Shown: positions 1 to 8,304, counted from the stretch's first letter. The stretch: DNA of 54,128 nt from Pseudonocardia sp. SCN 73-27 (GCA_001725415.1 MEGH01000028.1:1-54128), one strand, 5' to 3'. The notes: generated by a model not told the origin, from the letters alone. Made by a program: numbers and translations.

Positions 1-1
1 C

Positions 2-85
2 TGCGACGACAAGTACGGCAAGTGCGACGACAAGTGGGACGGCGGCTACGGCGGCAAGAACGACGACTGGTCCTACAACAGCTGA
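2..85 (+). CDS. 3' end of an Asp/Lys/Gly/Tyr-rich protein (partial)
   Basis: Only the last 27 codons before a TGA stop lie in the window; the 5' end is upstream. The tail is strongly hydrophilic, with two CDDK repeats (CDDKYGK and CDDKWDGG) followed by GGYGGKNDD and a terminal WSYNS. Regular Cys spacing with Asp/Lys suggests a low-complexity exported or metal-binding tail, but no family can be named. A strong hairpin follows 18 bases after the stop, which supports a real gene end here. Confidence 0.55.
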   Translation, partial: CDDKYGKCDDKWDGGYGGKNDDWSYNS

Positions 86-102
86 ATCCGATGACCACGC
101 GA

Positions 103-137
103 GATGCGCGTCCGGGCCGAGAGCCCGGGCGCGCATC
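103..137 (+). terminator. GC-rich intrinsic-type hairpin after the partial gene
   Basis: A 15-base arm (103-117, GATGCGCGTCCGGGC) pairs with 123-137 with a single mismatch and a 5-base loop. There is no clear T-tract, as is usual in actinobacteria. It lies between the rightward partial gene and the leftward gene ending at 175, so it may serve both. Confidence 0.6.
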
Positions 138-174
138 TGCGTGTCCGGATGTGCCCCGTGCACGTGGGCCCGGT

Positions 175-978
175 TCAGCCCTCGACGGGGGAGACCGCCA
201 CGACCTCGCCGCGCACCGTCGCGGTCAGCATGCCGCTCTGCCGGTGCTCGTTGCTGACGTAGATGCCGACGTGGTCGGCGGGCCGGGTCGGGAAGCCGAA
301 CAACATGTATGTCGACGTCGGGTCGCTGACCCGCAGCCGCTCCGGGGCCGTGGCCAGCAGCGTGCGCATCGCCGCGTCGTCGACGGTCGCGAGGTCGACG
401 AGTGGGCCGTCGAGCTTCCGGTTGCCCGTGAGGTCGCTCGCCGATGAACGCGGCGGGTACATCACCGAGCGGGTGTGCCGGGCGTCGTCGGGCTCCATGA
501 TCTCGATCCGCGCGTACGTCGGATAGACGGTCGCACCGACGACGACGGTCCCGCCGTGCTCCGACCGCAGCCACCCGAGCATCGCCTGCCAGCCTGCCGC
601 GCCGAAGAGGTCCGTCTGCGCGGAGGCCCCCGCGCCGGCGGTGCCGGGCACCGTCGAGTCTGCAGGTCGCGAGCTCGCGATGCCGCACATCGTCACGACG
701 AGACCGACGCACAGGACCACGGCGACGCCGACCAGATAGACCCGCGGCCCCGGACCGTTGCGCGGCGGAGGAGGCGTCGCGACCGGCGTCGATCTCTGCA
801 GGTCGGTGGTGAGGGCTGCGAGCTCGGCCAGCGTCGTCGCCGTCATCGCCGCCGAGATGCGCTCCCGGTGCTCGACGGTGTCGAGCTGCCCGTCGACCAG
901 CGCGTCGTCGAGGATCGCGCACGTCGCCGACCGGTCGGCGTCGCGCGCACGCGTCGCCCGGCGCGACACCCCGCTCAC
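175..978 (-). CDS. DUF1707-domain single-pass membrane protein
   Basis: 267 aa from a GTG start that overlaps the stop of the upstream DUF998 gene (GTGA at 975-978). Residues 6-60 match the DUF1707 pattern (RARDADR, then a helix ending TLAELAALTTDLQ). A Pro-rich stretch is followed by one transmembrane segment (VYLVGVAVVLCVGLVVTMCG) and an extracytoplasmic domain of about 160 residues that I do not recognise. DUF1707 proteins are common small actinobacterial membrane-associated proteins of unknown function. Coupling to the DUF998 gene suggests a two-gene membrane unit. The reading frame stays open upstream of this start, but that part overlaps the neighbour and is unlikely to be used. Confidence 0.7.
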   Translation of the reverse strand: MSGVSRRATRARDADRSATCAILDDALVDGQLDTVEHRERISAAMTATTLAELAALTTDLQRSTPVATPPPPRNGPGPRVYLVGVAVVLCVGLVVTMCGIASSRPADSTVPGTAGAGASAQTDLFGAAGWQAMLGWLRSEHGGTVVVGATVYPTYARIEIMEPDDARHTRSVMYPPRSSASDLTGNRKLDGPLVDLATVDDAAMRTLLATAPERLRVSDPTSTYMLFGFPTRPADHVGIYVSNEHRQSGMLTATVRGEVVAVSPVEG

Positions 979-1574
979 GACAGGCTCCGGCTGCGGTCGG
1001 GCAGGTTCGCGATTCCCACTGCCGCCACCGCGAGCATCCACAACGAACACCCGACCAGGTAGACGCGCTGCGCGACGCCGAACGCGCCGTGCAGGTCGGC
1101 CGCGAGCACCGCCACCACGGCGACGACGAGCCCCGCCGCCGCGAGCGGCGCCCACCGCCAGCGCGGTGACAGTGCCCGCACCGCGAGGACCGCGGCCAGG
1201 GGCAACGCGAAGAACGCGACGTTGCCCAGGACGTCGTGCACCAGCCCGGTCGATGTCGCCGCACCCGCCGAGTCGATCGGGAAGAACGCCTGCACCAGCT
1301 TCGCCGCGCCGAAGATCGCGAGCACGACCGCCGCCGGCCGCGTCTGGCTGCGCACCGCCCACGCCAGCGCCGATGCGCCGAGGCCGACGACCGCCGTCGC
1401 CACCCCGGCCGCCGCCCCGTACGCGCCCAACGCGTACTCGCTCGTCGGGCGCGTCAGCGGATCGACCTCCGGGCGCGCGATGTGGAACACCGCGAGGACG
1501 ACGAGATCGACGATCGCCGCGACGATCGTGACCACCAGGAAGGGCATCGTCGCAGCCCGGCGCGAAGGAGACAT
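975..1574 (-). CDS. DUF998 family integral membrane protein
   Basis: 199 aa with about six hydrophobic helices spread over its whole length (starting FLVVTIVAAIVDLVVLAVF) and the DUF998 hallmark PTSEYALGAYG between helices one and two. The product should sit in the cytoplasmic membrane. DUF998 members are distantly like eukaryotic Frag1/DRAM proteins and have no established bacterial function. It is first in a two-gene unit with the DUF1707 protein. The 186-base gap to the divergent gene at 1761 must hold both promoters; no operator-like repeat was recognised there. Confidence 0.75.
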   Translation of the reverse strand: MSPSRRAATMPFLVVTIVAAIVDLVVLAVFHIARPEVDPLTRPTSEYALGAYGAAAGVATAVVGLGASALAWAVRSQTRPAAVVLAIFGAAKLVQAFFPIDSAGAATSTGLVHDVLGNVAFFALPLAAVLAVRALSPRWRWAPLAAAGLVVAVVAVLAADLHGAFGVAQRVYLVGCSLWMLAVAAVGIANLPDRSRSLS

Positions 1575-1760
1575 ATCAGCCTTTCGAGACCGGCTGAGGA
1601 TATGCGCAGGTCCCTCGCGCGACGGCAGTGCGGTACCGGGCTCAGCCCTCGCCGCGCTCCACGTCGGGACCCGGGTCGACCGGGTGGCCGAGGAGCGGCT
1701 CGGGCAAAATGGGCGACATGTCCCCGATGAGTTCCGCGCTGGGATGCGGTCTCACCCGGT

Positions 1761-2429
1761 ATGAGCCCCGCATCTCCTGTCGCGCTGCCCCGTGACGTCG
1801 TCGACGCCGCGGTGTCCGCCGAGCGCCGCCGCCTCGCCGACCACGTCGCCGCCCTGACCGACACCCAGCTCGCGACCCGCTCGCTCTGTACCGAGTGGAC
1901 GGTCCGCGACGTCCTCGCCCACCTGACCACGACCACCCGGCTGTCGGTGCCGATGATCGCGGCGGCAGCGATCCGGGCCCGTGGCTCGTTCGACCGGATG
2001 GAGGTCGACCTCGCCGCCCGTCGCGCGGCGGCGTTCACCACCGACCAGCTCGTCGCGCAGCTGCGGGAGAGCGCGGAGTCGTCGCGGCGCTTCCCCGGCA
2101 GCGCCCCCATGGACCCGCTGATGGACCTCGTCATCCACGGCCAGGACATCTCGCGCCCGCTCGGCGTGCCCTACGGGTCGCCGCCGGCGGTCGTCACGGC
2201 GAGCCTCGACCACGTCGCCGGCAACAAGCTGATGGGCGGCCCGAAGCGGCTGGCGGGGGTGCGGCTGATGTCGACGGACTCGGCGTGGACCCGCGGCGAC
2301 GGCGCCGAGGTGCGGGGCGCGGACGTCGACCTCCTGCTCGTCGCCTCCGGGCGGGCGGCCGGGCTGGCGGGGCTGGAAGGACCGGGTGTCGAGGTCCTGG
2401 CCGCGCGGCTGGGGGTCACGCCGAGCTGA
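1761..2429 (+). CDS. Maleylpyruvate isomerase family (DinB-like) mycothiol-dependent-type protein
   Basis: 222 aa with the typical TIGR03083/DinB-fold pattern: an N-terminal four-helix region containing TEWTVRDVLAHLT, and the conserved MDLVIHGQDISRPLG where the metal-binding His lies. The C-terminal half resembles the SCP2-like/MDMPI C-terminal region. Family members are actinobacterial mycothiol S-transferases or isomerases, mostly with unknown substrates, so the activity cannot be assigned. The last 14 bases overlap the 3' end of the convergent GMC oxidoreductase gene. Confidence 0.8.
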   Translation: MSPASPVALPRDVVDAAVSAERRRLADHVAALTDTQLATRSLCTEWTVRDVLAHLTTTTRLSVPMIAAAAIRARGSFDRMEVDLAARRAAAFTTDQLVAQLRESAESSRRFPGSAPMDPLMDLVIHGQDISRPLGVPYGSPPAVVTASLDHVAGNKLMGGPKRLAGVRLMSTDSAWTRGDGAEVRGADVDLLLVASGRAAGLAGLEGPGVEVLAARLGVTPS

Positions 2430-4119
2430 GGTGGGCGCGGATGGCGTCGGAGGCGCGGTAGGCCAGCGCGCAGATCGTCGCGGTGGGGCCGGTGCCGGCG
2501 CTCTGCGGGAACGCCGAGCCGCCGACGACCCACACGTTCTCGGCCTCCCACATCCGCATCGTCGTGTCCACGGTGGACGTCGCCGGGTCGGCACCCATGA
2601 TCGCGCCGCCGGTGTTGTGGGTGCTCTGGTAGCGCGTCGTGTCGAAGTGGGACTCGAGGTCCGCGGGTTCACCGACGATCGTCGGCCCCATCTCGTGCAG
2701 GATCTCCGAGAGCCGCGCGCGCAGGAAGCCGTGCAGGGCACGTTCGTTGGGCTTCCAGTCGAAGGTGATGCGCGCCAACGGGTCGCCGAAGGCGTCGCGG
2801 TAGCCGGGGTCGAGGTCGATGGTGTGGTCGCGGTAGGGGAGCACCTCGCCGTGCCCGACACCGAGGACGACGCGGTCGTGCCACTGTCGCAGGGCGCGCG
2901 TGAACTCGTGGCCCCAGCGCGGCGTGCCGGGCGGCAGGATCGCGCCGCCGATCGGGCCGGTGACGTGTGCGGCCGACCAGAGCATTCCACCGCCGACGAA
3001 CCCGAGTCCGGTGTGGTCGACGTTGTCGGCGTTGAAGTCCGCGACGTACTCGGCGGCCCCGCCTGCGCCGATGTGACTCGCCATGCGGCGGTCGGCGAAG
3101 AAGGCAGCGCCCGTCGTCAGCAGGTTGTAGGAGTAGTTGGCGCCGACCGTGCCGCTGCCGGTCGTAGGGTCGTACGGCGTGCCGAGGCGGGAGAGCAGCA
3201 GGAGACGGACGTTGGTGAACGTGTACCCGGCGAGGACGACGACGCGTCCGCGCTGGTGGTGCACCTCGCCCGCGGCGTCGCGGTAGACGACGCCGTCGGC
3301 ACGGCCGTCGCGGTGGGTCACCCGGACGACCGTCGAGTCGCAGCGCAGGTCCATCCGGCCGGACCGGAACGCGACGGGCAGGACCGTCGCGAGTGCGTCG
3401 GCCTTCGCGCCGATCTCGCAGGGTGTGCCGATGCAGTAGCCGCAGCGCGTGCACGCGGGCCGGGAGATGCCGTCGGGATTGGTGTAGGGCAGGGGAAGTG
3501 TGCCGTTGGGGACGGGGAACGGGTGCAGGCCGAGTCGGCGGGCGGCGTCGGCGAACAGGGTCGGTCCGGGCGTCGGGGGCAGTGGCGGCATCGGGTACTC
3601 GCCTGTGCGCGGGCCCTCGAACGGGTTGGCGCCCGCCTTGCCGGAGACGCCCGCCATGAGCTCGAAACGGTCGTAGTCGGGGGCGAGGTCGTCGTAGGTG
3701 ATGCCCCAGTCGGCGAGGGTGGAGTCCGCCGGGATCGCGGCGGCGCCGTAGCGCTGCGTGAGTGCGGTGCGGGCGACGAAGTCGTGCGGCTGGAGTCGTT
3801 GCAGCACACCGCCGTAGAGCATGCTCGACCCGCCGACGCCCGTCCCCGGCGTCCACGCGCCGGCCTGGCGCAGCGGCAGCGCCTGCTCGGTGCGGTCGTG
3901 GCGCAGTGTCCAGGTGTCCGTGGCCGTGTCCTGGGTGTGGGTGAGCCGGCGCGGCAGCATCTCGTCGTGGCTGCCCGCGACGTCGGCCCGGTCGCGCCAC
4001 GGCCCGCGTTCGAGGACGACGACGTCGGCGCCCGCCTCGGTGAGCTCGGCGGCGAGGATGCCGCCGACCCAGCCGCAGCCGACGATCACGACGTCGGTCT
4101 CGGGGCGCTCACGCGTCAT
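2416..4119 (-). CDS. GMC-family oxidoreductase (gluconate/fructose dehydrogenase large-subunit type)
   Basis: 567 aa FAD enzyme. The N-terminus has the dinucleotide motif VVIVGCGWVGG (about residues 10-20) followed by VVVLERG; the C-terminus carries NTGGAIMGADP and VWVVGGSAFPQSAG of the GMC FAD/active-site region. A Cys cluster CTRCGYCIGTPC near residue 220 resembles the iron-sulfur motif of fructose/gluconate 2-dehydrogenase large subunits. It overlaps the gene for a subunit-3-like protein upstream (ATGA), supporting a heterodimer. No cytochrome c subunit gene is present, so the electron acceptor is unknown. It is last in the FAH-subunit 3-GMC operon, which has a TetR-type palindrome in front of its first gene. 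Confidence 0.85.
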   Translation of the reverse strand: MTRERPETDVVIVGCGWVGGILAAELTEAGADVVVLERGPWRDRADVAGSHDEMLPRRLTHTQDTATDTWTLRHDRTEQALPLRQAGAWTPGTGVGGSSMLYGGVLQRLQPHDFVARTALTQRYGAAAIPADSTLADWGITYDDLAPDYDRFELMAGVSGKAGANPFEGPRTGEYPMPPLPPTPGPTLFADAARRLGLHPFPVPNGTLPLPYTNPDGISRPACTRCGYCIGTPCEIGAKADALATVLPVAFRSGRMDLRCDSTVVRVTHRDGRADGVVYRDAAGEVHHQRGRVVVLAGYTFTNVRLLLLSRLGTPYDPTTGSGTVGANYSYNLLTTGAAFFADRRMASHIGAGGAAEYVADFNADNVDHTGLGFVGGGMLWSAAHVTGPIGGAILPPGTPRWGHEFTRALRQWHDRVVLGVGHGEVLPYRDHTIDLDPGYRDAFGDPLARITFDWKPNERALHGFLRARLSEILHEMGPTIVGEPADLESHFDTTRYQSTHNTGGAIMGADPATSTVDTTMRMWEAENVWVVGGSAFPQSAGTGPTATICALAYRASDAIRAHLSSA

Positions 4120-4538
4120 CGGGTGCCGCCGGCGTAGCCGATCCAGCGCCAGGCCGCGCCGTCCGCGTTACCACCGTGCCGCGGGTCGGCGAGGACACCT
4201 TCGAGGACGAGCGTGCAGACCAGCGCGAACGCGGCGCGGGCCATGTCGTCGCCGAGCCGGCCCGCCTCCAGCTCGATGATCCGGGCGGGGAGGTCGTCGT
4301 CGCCCAGCACCGTGAGGAGATGGTCGACGCCCTGCGCCGGTGTCTCCGGCCACTGCCAGCCGTGGCCGGCGTGCGCGGGCTGCACGAAAGGCGCTGCCGC
4401 GTAACGGTTCTCGCCGCGTCCGCGTGGGCCGTCGAGGGTGGCGCGGACATAGTCGACGGCACCGAGCTCGCTCGCGGACCCGAGGCCGTCGGTCGCCGGG
4501 AAGATCGTGTCGGCCAGGGCGGCCAGGGCGTCGGTCAT
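4116..4538 (-). CDS. Gluconate 2-dehydrogenase subunit 3-like protein
   Basis: 140 aa. Begins ALAALADTIFPATDGLGSASELGAVDYV, which matches the start of the mature gluconate 2-dehydrogenase subunit 3 family, followed by a helical body. Family members normally carry a Tat leader that exports them with the GMC subunit. This protein begins almost directly with the mature domain, so the complex is probably cytoplasmic. The start overlaps the FAH stop (ATGA 4535-4538) and the stop overlaps the GMC start, so the three genes are translationally coupled. Confidence 0.75.
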   Translation of the reverse strand: MTDALAALADTIFPATDGLGSASELGAVDYVRATLDGPRGRGENRYAAAPFVQPAHAGHGWQWPETPAQGVDHLLTVLGDDDLPARIIELEAGRLGDDMARAAFALVCTLVLEGVLADPRHGGNADGAAWRWIGYAGGTR

Positions 4539-5374
4539 CGTGGCGCCTCGACGGGGTTGCTCAACGTGCCGAGCCCCTCGACCTCCACGGTCACGACGTC
4601 GCCCGCCTGCAGGTAACGACCCGTCGCGAGCGCGACCCCGGCCGGGGTGCCGGTGCAGATCAGGTCGCCGGGCACGAGCGGGATGCGCCGCGACACGGCG
4701 GCGACGATCTCGGAGATCGTGAAGATCATGTTCGACGTGCGGTCGTCCTGGACGGGCGCTCCGTTGAGCGAGGTGGTGATCCGCAGGTCGGGGTCGCGGT
4801 CGAACTCGTCGGTGGTGACGAGGCACGGGCCGCAGGGCTTGAACGTCGGGTGCCGCTTGGCGTGGGCCAGCGCCTCGATGTCCCAGGGCTGCGACGCCAT
4901 GGCGCGCAACTGTTCGGTGCGTTCGGAGACGTCGTCGACGATCGTGAGGCCGGCGACTGCGTCCCACGCCGCGACGGGGTCCAGGTCGGCGGCAGCCCGG
5001 CCCATCACGACGGCGATCTCGCCCTCGTAGTCGACGCGGGCTGCCGCGTCGGCGGGGAGCCGGATCGGGGCGCCGGGATCGTCGATCTCGCCGCCGGGGG
5101 CGGGCAGGAACGTCGGCGCATCGGGGCGGGGCTGACCGGCCTCGACGACGTGGTCGGCGTAGACGAGCCCGTGCAGGATCACCTGGCCGGGGCGCTTCAC
5201 CGGCGAGCGCGGTAGCGCCTCGGTCAGCGGAACCCGTGAGCGGATGCGGGCCGTTGCCGGATCGGAGTCGCCGTCGAGCAGCAGCGCGCCGATGTCGGGG
5301 TGCGGGAGGTCGAGGACGGCGAGCTCGTCGCCGTCGAGCCGCGCGATGCCGGCGTCGATCCGATAGAGCCTCAT
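4535..5374 (-). CDS. Fumarylacetoacetate hydrolase (FAH) family protein
   Basis: 279 aa. The C-terminal two-thirds is a FAH domain with the metal-binding VDYEGEIAVVMG (EGE) motif, LTIVDDVSER, and the family signature VPGDLICTGTPAGVALA. FAH-fold enzymes hydrolyse or isomerise C-C bonds of acylpyruvate-like or 2-hydroxydienoate catabolites using Mg2+. The start chosen is ATG 5374, with GAGGGGG eight bases upstream; the frame remains open further upstream but loses family similarity. First gene of the FAH-subunit 3-GMC operon, with a TetR palindrome 28 bases before the start, which ties it to the regulon at 16.8-32 kb. Confidence 0.87.
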   Translation of the reverse strand: MRLYRIDAGIARLDGDELAVLDLPHPDIGALLLDGDSDPATARIRSRVPLTEALPRSPVKRPGQVILHGLVYADHVVEAGQPRPDAPTFLPAPGGEIDDPGAPIRLPADAAARVDYEGEIAVVMGRAAADLDPVAAWDAVAGLTIVDDVSERTEQLRAMASQPWDIEALAHAKRHPTFKPCGPCLVTTDEFDRDPDLRITTSLNGAPVQDDRTSNMIFTISEIVAAVSRRIPLVPGDLICTGTPAGVALATGRYLQAGDVVTVEVEGLGTLSNPVEAPR

Positions 5375-5401
5375 GCAGCCCCCTCGCGCGTGCACCCGAT
5401 G

Positions 5402-5419
5402 CGACCGACTGGTCGGTCG
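5402..5419. promoter_or_regulatory. TetR-type operator in front of the FAH/GMC operon
   Basis: Perfect palindrome CGACCGAC-TG-GTCGGTCG, 28 bases upstream of the FAH start. The same 8+2+8 element appears at 16770, 18950, 19099 and 30177, each before a transcription unit. Probably bound by one or both TetR paralogues of this window (inference). Confidence 0.75.
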
Positions 5420-5430
5420 GCTCTGGGAAT

Positions 5431-5819
5431 CTAGGCGCGCGGCGGCAGCGTCGGCAAGAGGTCGATCACGACGTCCAGGCGTCGAGGACCGCGCCCGCCC
5501 GGGCCCGCATCCGCGCCTCGTGCCTTCGGCAGGGAAGTCCCTGTCGACGGCGACGTCGGCGGTCGTCACGGCGTAGCCCGCCGGTCGGCTGAGGGGTCGG
5601 CCGTCGTGTACGCGCGGGCCTGACGACCGATGCGAGTTCGCGCGGCGACGACCAGAGGTCATTCGCGCGAGCGCAGGCACGCCGCCGTCGACGAACGCGC
5701 GCAGCAGCGCGAGCCGCGGATCGGTCTCGGTGACGGGGGAGTCGTTGTGCTGCAACGTGTACGCCGCGACGACGACAGCGCGCAACGGCCCGCTCGTAGA
5801 GCTCCATGTCGATCCCCAC
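5431..5819 (-). pseudogene. Probable frameshifted gene remnant between the hydrolase and FAH genes
   Basis: This 450-base gap holds no intact gene. On the minus strand it has coding-like base composition in several frames that alternate. A start MGIDMELYERAV (from 5819) gives way in another frame to AAYTLQHNDSPVTETDPRL then LALLRAFVDGGVPALAR, then ANDLWSSPRELASVV in the first frame again, later GYAVTTADVAVDRDFPAEG, and finally VVIDLLPTLPPRA before a TAG at 5431. Splicing the frames gives one plausible protein of about 125 aa with G/C third positions, so several indels seem to have destroyed a small gene. No family was recognised. The alternative is non-coding high-GC sequence with spurious open frames. 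Confidence 0.35.
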
Positions 5820-5825
5820 CCTCGC

Positions 5826-6995
5826 TCACAGGGTTGCTGCCAGCCAGGAGTAGACCGCGCCGGCCCAGAGCTGCTGGCCCAGGCCGGCGCAATGGCCGTC
5901 GGCGCCCTGGTCGGCGGTGAACCGGACGAGTTCGGTCGGCCCGGAGATGGCGTCGGCCAGACGCCGGCCGGAGCCGCCGGCGAAGTCGTGCTCGGCCTCG
6001 ACGATCAGCGTCGGGCAGCTGATGTCCCCGGCGAAGGAGAGCATGGAGAAGCGATGCAGCTCGGCGAAGTAGTCCTCGATCTCGGTGAGGCCGTGGGTCG
6101 CCATGCGGGCGCCGAAGAACTCGCGGCGGCGGGCGTTGAGCCGCATCTGCTGGCGGACGATCGGGGCCGCGACCCTGGCGATCGCACCCTCGGGCAGCCG
6201 GTCGGCCATCTCGGGCTGGGCGGGGTCGCAGACGAGCGCGGCGATGCGGTGCTCGAACGCGGCCGCGCGGGGGGCGAGGTAGCCGGCGAAGGACCGTCCG
6301 AACAGGACGACCCGGCTCACGTCGACCTCAGGGCGGGTGAGCAGCCAGTCGAGCACGGGGGTGAGGACGTTCTCCCAGTCGGGGCGGAAGAACCGCCGCT
6401 GCTCGATGAGGACGCCACCCTGGCCCGGGCCCTCGAAGACCAGGACGTTGTAGCCGCGGGCGAGTGCCGCCGGGACGTCGGCCCAGCCGTACTCGGCGGT
6501 CGAGTCGTATCCGCAGAGCATGACGATCGTCGGACGCGGGGTGCCGGAGGCGTCGGGGGCGAACACGTAGCCGCGCACCGTCGTGTCCTCGTAGGGGATG
6601 CGGACGGCCGCGGCGGGGTGGTCCATCAGGGCGGTGGCGGCGACGAAGTCGTCGACGTGGCGGCGGAAGCCGTCCTGGACGCGCGGGTCGTCGAGGTCGG
6701 ATCGCAGGAAGTACCAGCTCTGCCGGCGGTACTCGCTCGCGCGCAGCCAGGCGTCGCGGGCGCTGATCGGGTCGCCGGCCTTGGTGGCATCGGTCGCGGC
6801 CCGCTCGGCGGTCTCGGCGGCCTGCGCCCAGCTCGTGTGCCAGGCGTCGCGGTCGGGGTGGTGGACGCGGCGGGCGGCGGCCATGGCCTCGCCCAGGTCG
6901 GCGCCGTGGACGACCGCCATCGACAGTGTCCGGGCCAGCTGGCCGTCGTAGTCGGCGTCCTTGAAGTGGATCGGAGCCGGGTCGTCGCTACTCAT
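5826..6995 (-). CDS. Alpha/beta hydrolase, FrsA / dihydroxypseudooxynicotine-hydrolase-like
   Basis: 389 aa. An N-terminal helical cap region of about 130 residues is followed by an alpha/beta hydrolase core with oxyanion region VMLCGYD, nucleophile elbow LFGRSFAGY (Ser), EAEHDFAGG (Asp) and a C-terminal GADGHCAG (His), so the triad is complete. The long N-terminal helical part is typical of the 2,6-dihydroxypseudooxynicotine hydrolase/FrsA group, some of which cleave C-C bonds of diketones. The start was set at the second ATG (6995) because GGGGG stands eight bases before it and only touches the first ATG (7004). It overlaps the small upstream gene by eight bases. Confidence 0.85.
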   Translation of the reverse strand: MSSDDPAPIHFKDADYDGQLARTLSMAVVHGADLGEAMAAARRVHHPDRDAWHTSWAQAAETAERAATDATKAGDPISARDAWLRASEYRRQSWYFLRSDLDDPRVQDGFRRHVDDFVAATALMDHPAAAVRIPYEDTTVRGYVFAPDASGTPRPTIVMLCGYDSTAEYGWADVPAALARGYNVLVFEGPGQGGVLIEQRRFFRPDWENVLTPVLDWLLTRPEVDVSRVVLFGRSFAGYLAPRAAAFEHRIAALVCDPAQPEMADRLPEGAIARVAAPIVRQQMRLNARRREFFGARMATHGLTEIEDYFAELHRFSMLSFAGDISCPTLIVEAEHDFAGGSGRRLADAISGPTELVRFTADQGADGHCAGLGQQLWAGAVYSWLAATL

Positions 6996-7158
6996 CGTCG
7001 TCATCCCCCTGAAGGTTCGCGGTGGAGCTCAGCCGCTCCACCGACGCGAGGAACTCGAGGCGCCCGGAGAAGGCGACCGCGTCGGCCGAGCCGGGGGCGC
7101 GCACCGTTCCGGTGAGCCGCCCGTCCGCCTCGGCGGTGACGTCGACCAGGAGTTCCAT
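6988..7158 (-). CDS. Small conserved-looking hypothetical protein
   Basis: 56 aa (60 if the ATG at 7170 is used). Sequence begins MELLVDVTAEADGRLTGTVR and continues with FSGRLEFLASVERL before a very acidic end (GDDDDE). The pattern, a short beta-rich strand set with GRLTGTVR followed by an amphipathic helix, is one I associate with small actinobacterial proteins of unknown function. It is wedged between the MOSC and hydrolase genes with overlapping ends, so it is probably translated with them. Confidence 0.55.
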   Translation of the reverse strand: MELLVDVTAEADGRLTGTVRAPGSADAVAFSGRLEFLASVERLSSTANLQGDDDDE

Positions 7159-7162
7159 GGAG

Positions 7163-7885
7163 TCAAGCATGGCCGCCGGAGGTCGCGGGGGTCCCTGGGG
7201 CCGATCCCTGGTCGCGCGCGCCGTGCAGGCGCGGGGACTGGTCGTCGAGGTCCCCGTCGAGACGCCGGCGCAGGATGGCCGCCCACGAGTCGGGCAGCAC
7301 GTCGGGGGTGGCGAGCAGGCGGCGCGCGGCGGGCAGGTCGTCGCGGTCGATGTTCAGCACGCGATGCACGTCGGCTGCCGTGATCCCGTGCTCGGGCACC
7401 CGGACCGCCTCGACGACGTCGCCGGCGCCGATCCGGCCGGGCTGCAGCACGCGGGCGTAGAAGCCGGTGCGGCCGGTGTTCTGCACGCGGACGGCCATGT
7501 CGCGGATGCCGTGGTGGGCGGCGAGCTTGAAGCACGGGCGACGGGGCTGGGACACCTGCAGCACCGCCGTGCCGACGGAGTACACGGCCCCGATCACGGC
7601 GTCGGACTCGAGGACGCCCTCGACGGTGAGGTTCTCGCCGAACGCGGGCCGGTCGACGTCGTCGGCGAGGTGCTCCCAGGCCCTGTAGTGCTCGCTCGGG
7701 TAGAGCAGGACGGCCTTGTCGGGTCCGCCATGGTTCCTCCGGTCGGCCTGCTCGTCTCCGGTCAGCCCGAGCGTGCCCACCGCCACGGGGCCGCTCACCG
7801 GGACCTTCGCCATGGCGGAGGGCACGGCGCGCCCGTTCCAGTGCAACGGGTTCGCGTCACCGACGGACACGATCAGCACCCGCAT
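7163..7885 (-). CDS. MOSC-domain protein, YiiM-like
   Basis: 240 aa. Begins MRVLIVSVGDANPLHWNG; the MOSC hallmarks GDEQADRRNHGGPDKAVLLY, FGENLTVEG and the conserved Cys in QPRRPCFKLA are all present. MOSC proteins handle the molybdenum cofactor as sulfur carriers; the YiiM group reduces N-hydroxylated compounds in E. coli. The C-terminus resembles the 3-alpha domain. The start ATG 7885 has GGAGGAG eight bases upstream. The gene overlaps the end of the LuxR-type gene by 13 bases. Confidence 0.88.
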   Translation of the reverse strand: MRVLIVSVGDANPLHWNGRAVPSAMAKVPVSGPVAVGTLGLTGDEQADRRNHGGPDKAVLLYPSEHYRAWEHLADDVDRPAFGENLTVEGVLESDAVIGAVYSVGTAVLQVSQPRRPCFKLAAHHGIRDMAVRVQNTGRTGFYARVLQPGRIGAGDVVEAVRVPEHGITAADVHRVLNIDRDDLPAARRLLATPDVLPDSWAAILRRRLDGDLDDQSPRLHGARDQGSAPGTPATSGGHA

Positions 7886-8304
7886 CGCGCATCTCCTCCC
7901 ACCTGTCGGGCCTCCCCGAGGGCCGCCCGCAGCTCGCGGCGCGACCGGATGCCGAGTTTTCCGTACACGTTCCCGAGGTGGTACTCGACCGCCTTGTCGC
8001 TGACGTAGAGCTCCGCGGCGGCCTCGCCGTTGGTCATGCCGCGCACCACGAGTGCGACGACGTCGCGTTCGCGGTCGGTGAGGTCGGTGGGGGAGCGGCC
8101 CACGCCGCGGGGGGCGTGGATCCCGGCGGCCTCGAGGTCGGCCTCGACGCGGGCGACGAACGGGGCCGCGTTCCTCGACGGCTGCGCGCAGGAGGCCGAG
8201 CTGGGCGCACCGGGGGTGCCGGCCGCCGCGGCCTGCGCGCGCGCCCGGATCGCCGCCAGCTCCGACGCACGCCCGGCGAACGCGATGCCCGTCGCGACCG
8301 TCAT
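7873..8304 (-). CDS. Short LuxR-type HTH protein, apparently an internally deleted LAL regulator
   Basis: 143 aa. The last 65 residues are a canonical LuxR HTH (LTDRERDVVALVVRG, then YVSDKAVEYHLGNVYGKLG). The N-terminus IAFAGRASELAAIRARAQAAAAG looks like the first residues of the AAA_16 ATPase domain of a large ATP-binding LuxR (LAL) regulator (usually FVGRExEL, then the P-loop), but the Walker motifs and about 700 residues normally between the two ends are missing. It may be an active small HTH protein or a deletion relic. It heads the leftward LuxR-MOSC-small-hydrolase set. Confidence 0.65.
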   Translation of the reverse strand: MTVATGIAFAGRASELAAIRARAQAAAAGTPGAPSSASCAQPSRNAAPFVARVEADLEAAGIHAPRGVGRSPTDLTDRERDVVALVVRGMTNGEAAAELYVSDKAVEYHLGNVYGKLGIRSRRELRAALGEARQVGGDARCGC

